Shown piece by piece: positions 56,641 to 64,000 of a stretch of 64,000 nucleotides of DNA; the stretch's first letter is position 1, and each line of letters opens with the position of its first letter. Origin of the DNA: Owenia fusiformis (Eukaryota > Annelida > Polychaeta > Sabellida > Oweniidae); the NCBI GenBank assembly GCA_903813345.2, contig CAIIXF020000001.1, positions 48,625,885 to 48,689,884 on the forward strand. Reading direction: 5' to 3'. The notes below the pieces were generated by a model that was not told where the DNA came from, did no database searches, and worked only from the letters and a program-made list of their open reading frames with translations. Position numbers and translations under genes: made by a program.

Positions 56641-57360
56641 CCAATGGTGCAGAATCCCACTCGCCCCATCAAGTCCCACTATGCCATATTGAGTCCCACA
56701 ATGTCCCAAGAGACCTTGTTAACTTTGCCCCATGGAGTCTCATCGAGTCCCTCCATATCCCATCGAATCTCACGGAAATGATGTAATTTCACTCTTAAAA
56801 ATGAATTACTTGAGTATTTCCCAAGTATAAAAATTACTTAAAGTTAAATACTTAGTTTTACTTCATTTTACTTAGGTTTAACTTATATTGTCATTTTGAG
56901 TTTTTTAATTGCTTAATTATGTAAATGAGTATTTCAATTACTACAGTAAGTATTTCAATTTCTCTCCTTGCATTAGTAATTTCACCATAAATGAATTACT
57001 TAAAAATTACTTAAAAATTATTCAGTAGTTCAAGATTATTTAAGTAATTTTTGACTTAAAATGAGTAGTACAATTTCTCAATATAAGGAATCCAAGTAAT
57101 AATTTTTAAGAGTGTTAGTTTAAAAGGTTTTGTTAAGGTCATTTTGATCCCAAGTTAGCTGACACATCCCATGATCAAAAATCCCACGATGCCCTATGGA
57201 AAGAATGAATAGGTTCATTCTCAGTGGGACTTCGCCAAATGATACCCAATCGAATCTCGTGGGACTCAATGGGGCTTCATGGGGTAAATCCCAAGGAATC
57301 CGAAGGAGTTCCATCGGGCAAAGCTCAATGAAGTCCAACAGATTTCCATGAGTAGTCCGG
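56640..57360. repeat. Two blocks of irregular TCCCAC / GAGTCCCA repeats around an AT-rich centre
   Basis: From about 56,648 to 56,775 and again from about 57,145 to 57,345 the text is built of short words such as GAGTCCCAC, ATCCCATCGA and CCCATG(G)AGTC. There is no fixed period. The second block also has the complementary words (GTGGGACT, CATGGGG). The blocks may be remains of two inverted arms. The ~370 bp between them is rich in TTACTTAA-type words (for example AAATTACTTAAAAATTA). Confidence 0.5.
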
Positions 57361-58180
57361 TGGCCAAGAAGGAAGGGGTCGTTTTAGGGTATAAAGTTTT
57401 TTTCTTTGCATATTCTGATAGTACTTGACATTCTTAAGTAAATTAAACAATCTGCAAAATTTTATAGGTTGAGCATTTTTTTCTGCTGACTCAGCAAATT
57501 TTTTACTTTATTTTTCAATTATTCTAATTTATCTCACTGAAAAATATATTGTGAGGTTATATTAAGCACTTATTTAACACAGACCTCTTCAAAACTCGAC
57601 AAATGCATAAAATTATAATGTCTTAAAAAGTGCTGAGTCATCATTTTTTCTAATAATTGTTTTTTTTGCAGATTTATATCGCTAATCTTAGAAAATCCAA
57701 GTTTTAAGATCAATATTTCACAAACTAATGCATTTGTAGGCAAAGTGCTTTTAATTGGTTATTATCCCAGACATAGAGTGAAGTCCTCCACCCATTCGTC
57801 TGTTATCAAGATGGCCACCACTTTAAAAATGACGGGACTATTTCGCGAAAATATTAACTCTTTATTTTTAAACCAAAGTACTGAATATTTTTTTTAAAAT
57901 TTTGGTAGTATATTCACAACATCCATCTTTTCCACATATATTCTATGTTTTTCACCCTGCCCCCCCCCCCGGGCTGAGTATAGGAGGGAGGGGGTGGGGA
58001 AAAAGAAATTTTCATTAATTTTGAGATCTTTCTGAAGTGTAGCTTTATTATACTCAAATGAAAGGCAATTTAGAGTGGATTGCAAATATTGTATCATTTT
58101 TCTGATTCAGACCTCGAAAAATTCAAAATGGCTGCCTAATGTAGGATTACACAATAATTTCCTGATCCATTCAAAGTATG

Positions 58181-58262
58181 TCTATATGGCCGAGAGGGCT
58201 TGAGCGCCAGCACGTTCAAACTAGGCAATTAGGTGCTGTAACCACGAGTTTGAGACGTGTGT
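58181..58262 (+). ncRNA. tRNA-Leu-like SINE head or tRNA pseudogene
   Basis: TGGCCGAGAGGGCTTGAGCG at 58187 on fits the RNA polymerase III A box of tRNA-Leu/Ser genes. GTTTGAGAC at 58248-58256 matches the B-box core GTTCGANNC with one change. The A-B spacing (about 51 nt) fits a tRNA with a long variable arm. The acceptor stem does not pair convincingly, so this is not an intact tRNA; a SINE promoter head is more likely. The tail of the SINE is not clearly defined. Confidence 0.5.
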
Positions 58263-58399
58263 GCTCCTTGTGTTTATTCATTTATACTCAAATTGAAGTA
58301 GATAACAATCATTGTATTGTTTCTAGAGTAGAAATTCGCTATTACTCAGCGATTTCTTCAAAGTAAGGCTATATATTTAAGAAATATAGACTGAAGAGC

Positions 58400-60945
58400 A
58401 GGTGTTATATCGACGATTACACCATGCAGGGCTAGGTACAAATGTTTTATGTACCCCGAACGACTGAAGGGAGTGAAGTGTTCGAAAGCTTTTGTGCCTA
58501 GCTCTATCATATGGGGTGTACGTATCCTAGCTTATTAGATATGGCATTGCATGCTCTAAATATTTAGATTTTAAGTCAAGACACAATACTTTAGTGATCA
58601 AACTGTTAGGTCAAGGTTATACTTGTAAAAAGTTTAAGAAATACTTTCTGGTCTTTGCTGAAAAATACAAGTCATTAATTTCGAAGTTTTAAGTTTTACA
58701 ACTTGAGATGCTGAAGGATGTAGGAATTGTTTAAGAAATTGGCGCTGAACTCACAATTTTTTCAATTGGCACCTTTTGAGGTGGATCCCAGCACTGGCAT
58801 TAATGGTTGAGAAATAGGGATCGAAACCAGCCATAGTTCTCTCCTGATGACCATTGTGAATTATTGTGTTTTATGGATTATGGCGATGGCTTTTGCGAAT
58901 GGATGTTGACCCTTTGAAACGCCTATGGACTTGTAGACTGGATTTTATCTATCCCACATCATTTGAGACTGAATGCTCTATTTTATATGAGTACTTGTAT
59001 CTACAACTATTTTTGATGTTATGAGTATTGGATATCAATTTCTAATTTTTTCTTCAACATGTATTGTAATGACTTCAGTATGAATGAAATGTCCCTTGGT
59101 GTTCTAGTCTTGGATTGTGATATTGGTTCTTGAATGGCGGGGGAAAGACATTGTTTCTTTTCATGTTAGATCATGGTTTTGGGATATATGGGGTTTGTTT
59201 TTCTTGACTGGTATGCACTTAGAGTTTGCTTTTTCTTGCTAAGTTCCATTACAACTTTTGGTCCTTTCCCTTTGGCACTCGTGCTTAGATATCTAAGGGG
59301 TGTATTTGTCGATATTACACATTATTCGTATTACCAGGGGTAGTGTTGAGGAATATACCCCAGGTGAAATTCTGATATATCTGTAATGTATGCCTTTTAA
59401 TATCTGTCAATTTGATCAAGGGTAGAGTAGATGGTAAATAATCACATCATGCCATATACAGATTCATGAATATATTGTAGTGTTCGTTGGGATTTGCTAC
59501 TCCGTGGAGTTGTCGTTTTCTAGTTAGATAACTATTACATAATCAACACTGTCGCTGTACTGCTAAACAGTCATTTTCTCCTGAAGCGCGCCATCCAGCC
59601 ATTCACATTTATGGGCTTCAAGACTTCTGATGAGACACACTGTATGTCTTCTGGTAAAGCTCCTAAGTAATAATTCTCAACTTTTTCTCAACTAAATTGT
59701 GTTGATTCAAGGGCGGATGGATTGGGACAATCTGCATATTTCAAGTTTTCCAATGAGCCCCCTTGAAATTTCTGCAATCTGCAAACGCCTTAATTGTTGG
59801 GGGTAGGGTTCGAACTTCATTGCTGTTGTAGATTGTTTTAATCGCTTTATATCCACCACTGCCCTCCCAGGTGATTTTCGCTGCATGGTGGACAGATTCT
59901 GCAACTGATGGTTGTGGTTATGATGCACAAGAAGAATATGCTATATATATCATTCCATGCCATATTCATTTGTAAGATGTTTAGCTTTAATCATCATGGT
60001 CATCATTGTGCTAGGGTCGGATGGTTTCATGTCAGCCAATGGCTAGTACTTTTTTAAGGTGGCAGGCTTAACTGATTTCTCTTTCATTGTAGTCAATCTG
60101 GTAAAGTATCCTCCATACTTGGGGATTTAATAGCTCAATATTCTTTTTAGTTGTACTGCCAATATCACCAATGTATGGGTTGACTTCCATCCATTCCAAA
60201 AGGACATGTTTGCTCCAAAATTGTTTGAAATTATCTGTATCAATCTAGATACAACAGCAGAAGCCTTGAACTCCAGCAGTATAGTCCCAAGCGATATTTG
60301 TAGAGGTAAATAATTGTTGATAACTAAGTTGGTGATTCAGTAATCTCTTAGAGGGGAAAGATCACAATTGTTATTTTTCACACCTCTATGAAAATGGAAT
60401 GTTAGTATAGTCACATTTTTCGTTTGGATGACATTTTTTGACAAATTAGTTTAAAAAGCATCATATTTTGTATCACATGATGACTTTATAAATTGAGGTA
60501 CATTGAATATAATTGCATGTGCTTCTATCAAAATATGTACTATAGGTATTATCTTTTAACAAAGTTTTTTTATTGTAATACTATGTAATCAATCTCAAAC
60601 TAGATATCAGCAACTCGCACAGATATTAAGACATACATACATTAGAGATATATAAGAAGTTTCACAGATTTAAGCATATGAGTGACCATTAAGGGGTTTC
60701 AAAGGTATAAATCATCAAGACAATACTATTTGAAATCTAATATAGTATCATGTAACACTACTTTGAAAAGATCTTTAAGTAATACAGAATTCCTGCTCTA
60801 TGCAGCCATTTTGAATCTTAAGGCATGAATTAGGAAAAACAATACTTTAACAGTGACCTGCTCTCACATTCCTTCAAATTGAATATAAAATACGCATACT
60901 TTGAAGATCACAAAATTATTGCGAAATCCCACACTAGGCGGCCAT
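58400..60945. other. Non-coding stretch, no gene or strong repeat recognised
   Basis: AT-rich sequence with only short frames. A small inverted pair, GCTAGGTACAAA near 58,431 with TTTGTGCCTAGC near 58,491, brackets GAAGGGAGTGAAGTGTTCG and may be a short transposon end. Confidence 0.45.
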
Positions 60946-60949
60946 TTTT

Positions 60950-61018
60950 AGAGGTCCCACCCAATGTTAAATCAATGGAGATCCCACCCAATGTTAAATC
61001 AATGGAGGTCCCACCATG
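60950..61018 (+). repeat. Short tandem repeat, ~29 bp unit, about 2.5 copies
   Basis: The unit reads GAGGTCCCACCCAATGTTAA then ATCAATG. Two full copies and a partial third follow each other almost without change. Confidence 0.8.
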
Positions 61019-61884
61019 CCATATTGGTGTATATTAGACTTTAGCGAAGTAACTTCCTTTGTTTACATTAATCAAATCGTTAAAAAGGAAAAGTTGTCAA
61101 AACTTTGTAAGAGCGTGATTATTTGGACCGATTTCACTTGTCTGCTACAGCTATCTTAGTTTTACACGAACTGAGCGGGCCAGTGCCATTCATAATATCT
61201 TCAAATAAACTTTTTCTTCTGCATTCAATTCATGACCACATGTTACTACAGAATCCATAGGATCCTCGGGGATGAGCCATTCCATGGTCACTTGGCCTTG
61301 GATTGAATGTCTTTAACTCGGGTGAATAGGTTTATTATGAAGGGGTTTCCATGATAACGTATGGTCTTCGAAAAACAGATTCCAAAAGTCAATGGGAGTG
61401 ACAAAACGTAAGTAATGCTTAATAACTGAGTGGATTGGTTGATCCCAAGATATTATCAGTCAGTAGCTTATTAAGTACGATAACAGTAGCAGGGAACAAA
61501 AACTGGAACTTACTGTTATGCGGTAATCACGATACAAAAATATGTCATATTCCGCAATGAATATGGCATATTCTAACAAATGAAAATGTGATATGGAAGT
61601 ACGCAATTGTCAATTGCTTAGATTGAATGAACAAGTTAAACATTATAAATTATTATAATGATTACTGAATCAACAGCACTGTGTATCAAATATATTAACT
61701 TAGAATATATTAACTTAGCAAAAGTATCAGTCACCAATCTTGTGCAATAAACTTACTTAATCAATCCAGGATTGATACATTAGTACGAGACACACTAACT
61801 ATATTGGTAATCCAGCGTAGTTTTTCATTTAGAGTCGATTCTCGCAATCAATCAAATCAAGGCTTTCTGTATCACGTTTTCGAC

Positions 61885-62047
61885 TGTGGTATATGGCACT
61901 TTCCGCAAGTGAGTATGACATATTCCGCAGGTGAGTATGGGGTATTCACTGAAATCAATGTATCGCATATTCACTGCGGAATATTGCATACCCACCAGCA
62001 GAATATGCCATACACTGCAGGTGAGTATGGCATATTCACCCATATCA
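61885..62047 (+). repeat. Degenerate 24-27 bp tandem repeat, core GAGTATGGCATATTC
   Basis: Six to seven imperfect copies of GAGTATGGCATATTCCGCAGGT-like units (some inverted: GAATATGCCATAC), from about 61,889 to 62,045. Related single words (AATATGGCATATTC) occur at about 61,545-61,575. Open frames cross it on both strands but look repeat-driven. Confidence 0.7.
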
Positions 62048-62582
62048 CAAATACTGCGCAACCATGAATGTATGCCATATACCACGTATACCGACGTACT
62101 GTCGATCATGCTGCTCCAGGAATAATGAGTCATCTGTACAAAGCATAATCAAGGTGGTAGAAGAAAATGAGAACCCATTTAAGATTGAAATTTTGATAAT
62201 TAGCCATCTTGATTCTCAAGGGATCAATTTCTCCAACTGTATAATAACATGGAAGTCGAAGATGATAATAAGCTCCATTAAATACTTACTATGGAGGTGA
62301 TGACTTTGCTGGGGTTTCTTAACTCTTCTATATACAGCTAGGGATACAATTATTTTCTGTACAAAGTACAATCAGTTCCCTTGATACTATGTGAAGTATC
62401 GGGTGCTAGACTAGCAGTGAAACATTATCTCCAATTCCTTAGGGACAATAGGGCCGAAGCCAGCTTTGGTTCAGTGGGGGTTTGATCGCCAAAACATTTT
62501 TGGTTTTCAGTCAGGGGGATGCAACTCTGGCATAAAAAAAGCTAAAAATTAAGATCTATCTTGAATTTTACAAATCTTGATT

Positions 62583-62705
62583 CAACTTCCTTCAAAATAG
62601 GGCTAGAAGCTTAAAATAAAAAGCATTTAAAAACTCTTCTTCTATCTCATGGTTATATTTTTATTGGTTATGGGGGGGGGGGGGGTGCGATCCCATTGCA
62701 CCCCC
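62583..62705 (+). repeat. Second copy of the ~125 bp dispersed repeat found at 26893-27018
   Basis: AACTTCCTTCAAAATAGGGC here matches TCTTCCTTCAAAATTGAGCT at 26,890. The pair then share GCTAGAAGCTT, a TTTTATTGGTTATGG-like block, a G run and GGTGCGATC. The downstream CCCCCTGGCTAAGCC is a common end of dispersed repeats. Confidence 0.75.
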
Positions 62706-63009
62706 TGGCTAAGCCTATGGACAAGATGTATTATTTTGACATAAACAAAACATACACATCTTGTTATGTTCTACAACTACAACTAAACAATTTATGACAT
62801 ATATACAATATGAAGTGTGCAAACTGCAACCAGGCTGTGTGAAACTCTGGCTCTTAATCATTTGGCGTTACAATTTGTTATTATATAGCTAATTATTTGC
62901 AGCAACAATAGGAGTCCCGTTGCAGTTTACATGGACCCTATACTATAAAGCATGTACACCCCCTCTATAAGTTTGGCAACTGGAAGTTATTATATGATAG
63001 CATATCAAA

Positions 63010-63990
63010 GTCTGTCAATGTTTAAAACTTGATTATGTTCCTTATTACCACATTTCAGATACTTCGATTTCATATGCCAAAAATAAACAGACTTTAATAA
63101 GTGATTCAAAGGGGTTTCAGTTGCCAAACTTATGATGGGAAGTGCTATCATTCATAAACATAAACTATAACTACATGAACAACATTAGGAAAGAATGGCA
63201 CCCGAAATACAGTTTTGAAAAATGTTATTAGTACACATACATGTATTTCCAATTGCTGACCACACATGATCTAAATGGTTTTATGGTTTATGGCAATGAT
63301 AAGCTGTAAAAAATATAAAATGATAGATAATGAATATGTTTAGCATATTATGATGTCACATATAGTGTTCAGATTTATTTAGAATAACACTTTTTGCTAT
63401 AATGATACATATTTTCTATTTGACCCTAGCAAAAAGTTCTGAAGTGTAAGGTGCCACGCCCCCTTTCTTGAATTTTCAGGGGAAGGGTAAGAGAAAAATC
63501 AGAAAAAATAAATGCATGCACTTTTTATTGAAACTTATGCAGGAAATATTTGCTAACATCATCAGTGAAGTTTTCAATCAGGTTTTATACACCATAGGCC
63601 CTTACTGTTTTTTAAATGACTGATTAACTATCGACTGATTAAGAAATTTTGAGAAGAAATTATGTACTTTTAGGGACAAATTATCCCATATCTCTACCAA
63701 ATTTTGTTGGATAAGACCCAAACTTTCAGGAATTCTTCATACATGCCTTATTGATATACTAACAATGTTTCATAACAATTGCAATATCCTGAAATGAGAT
63801 ATTAAATAGTTTCAAGCATATGGTCAAACTCCGACTCGAAAATGATAAAATTTGCTGACTCGGCACTTTTGAGCCTGCTTTGCAAGGGTTCACAAACTTT
63901 TTTTTACATGCCTTGGGGTCCCCTACAAGAATCTAAAGTCAAATTGAATCTAGGTGTTTTGGACACAAATCGCCTTGGCCGTAGCACTAC
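63010..63990. repeat. Right arm of the ~1 kb inverted repeat pair
   Basis: Reverse complement of 53350-54368. It ends with GCCTTGGCCGTAGCACTA close to the window edge, so the repeat may continue outside. Small indels and substitutions separate the arms, so they are not freshly duplicated. Confidence 0.88.
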
Positions 63991-64000
63991 TATTCAAGAA

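Noticed and set aside
61804-62133. Overlapping frames across the GAGTATGGCATATTC array
   Set aside because: Repeat-driven on both strands, with no start context or homologue.

Overview
This window is AT-rich eukaryotic nuclear DNA. It carries five recognisable protein-coding genes, four of them split by canonical GT-AG introns, separated and filled by many fold-back and inverted-repeat transposons. A glutaryl-CoA dehydrogenase with a mitochondrial-type leader, a four-repeat annexin, a metazoan-type HBS1L and a single-exon Toll-like receptor all point to an invertebrate animal. The repeat style, including a GTCCGTCC-type dispersed element with GTCCCCACC ends, makes a lophotrochozoan such as a mollusc likely. 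That placement is inference; no species is claimed.

Layout. 1-400: last exon of an unidentified plus-strand gene with its poly(A) signal. About 630-1106: a possible terminal exon on the minus strand. 1.5-2.15 kb: a fold-back element. 3.93-11.41 kb (+): GCDH, 11 exons, with several transposons in its introns. 12.94-23.08 kb (+): annexin, 8 exons; its last intron is swollen by a 5.2 kb Tc1/mariner-type element with a broken transposase. 23.90-25.78 kb (-): ITPA, 3 exons, tail to tail with annexin. 25.8-28.9 kb: nested fold-backs and a 35 bp palindrome. 28.91-47.78 kb (+): HBS1L, 18 candidate exons. One 6 kb intron is almost entirely an inverted-repeat element that has itself taken in LINE remnants and a mariner MITE. 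49.34-51.82 kb (-): an intronless Toll-like receptor with LRR, TM and TIR regions. 51.8-64 kb: no convincing gene, only repeats, dominated by two ~1 kb inverted arms 8.6 kb apart (53.35-54.37 and 63.01-63.99 kb).

The most interesting feature is HBS1L. Between exons 5 and 7 lies a 1,737 bp exon that is exactly in frame with both neighbours (phase 1 on each side). It can be skipped, which gives a 764-aa Hbs1 GTPase. It can be spliced in, which gives a 1,343-aa protein. Or it can be read through its own 5' splice site into a stop four codons later, which gives a 738-aa protein with no GTPase domain. In position and C-terminal motifs it resembles the Ski7-like isoform of HBS1L that links the cytoplasmic exosome to the SKI complex. 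Here it also carries eleven 20-residue repeats (core SLSDLAKQH) encoded by a recently amplified 60 bp minisatellite.

The genes are unrelated in function: lysine/tryptophan catabolism, membrane binding, nucleotide-pool sanitation, ribosome rescue/mRNA decay and innate immunity. No operon-like logic is expected.
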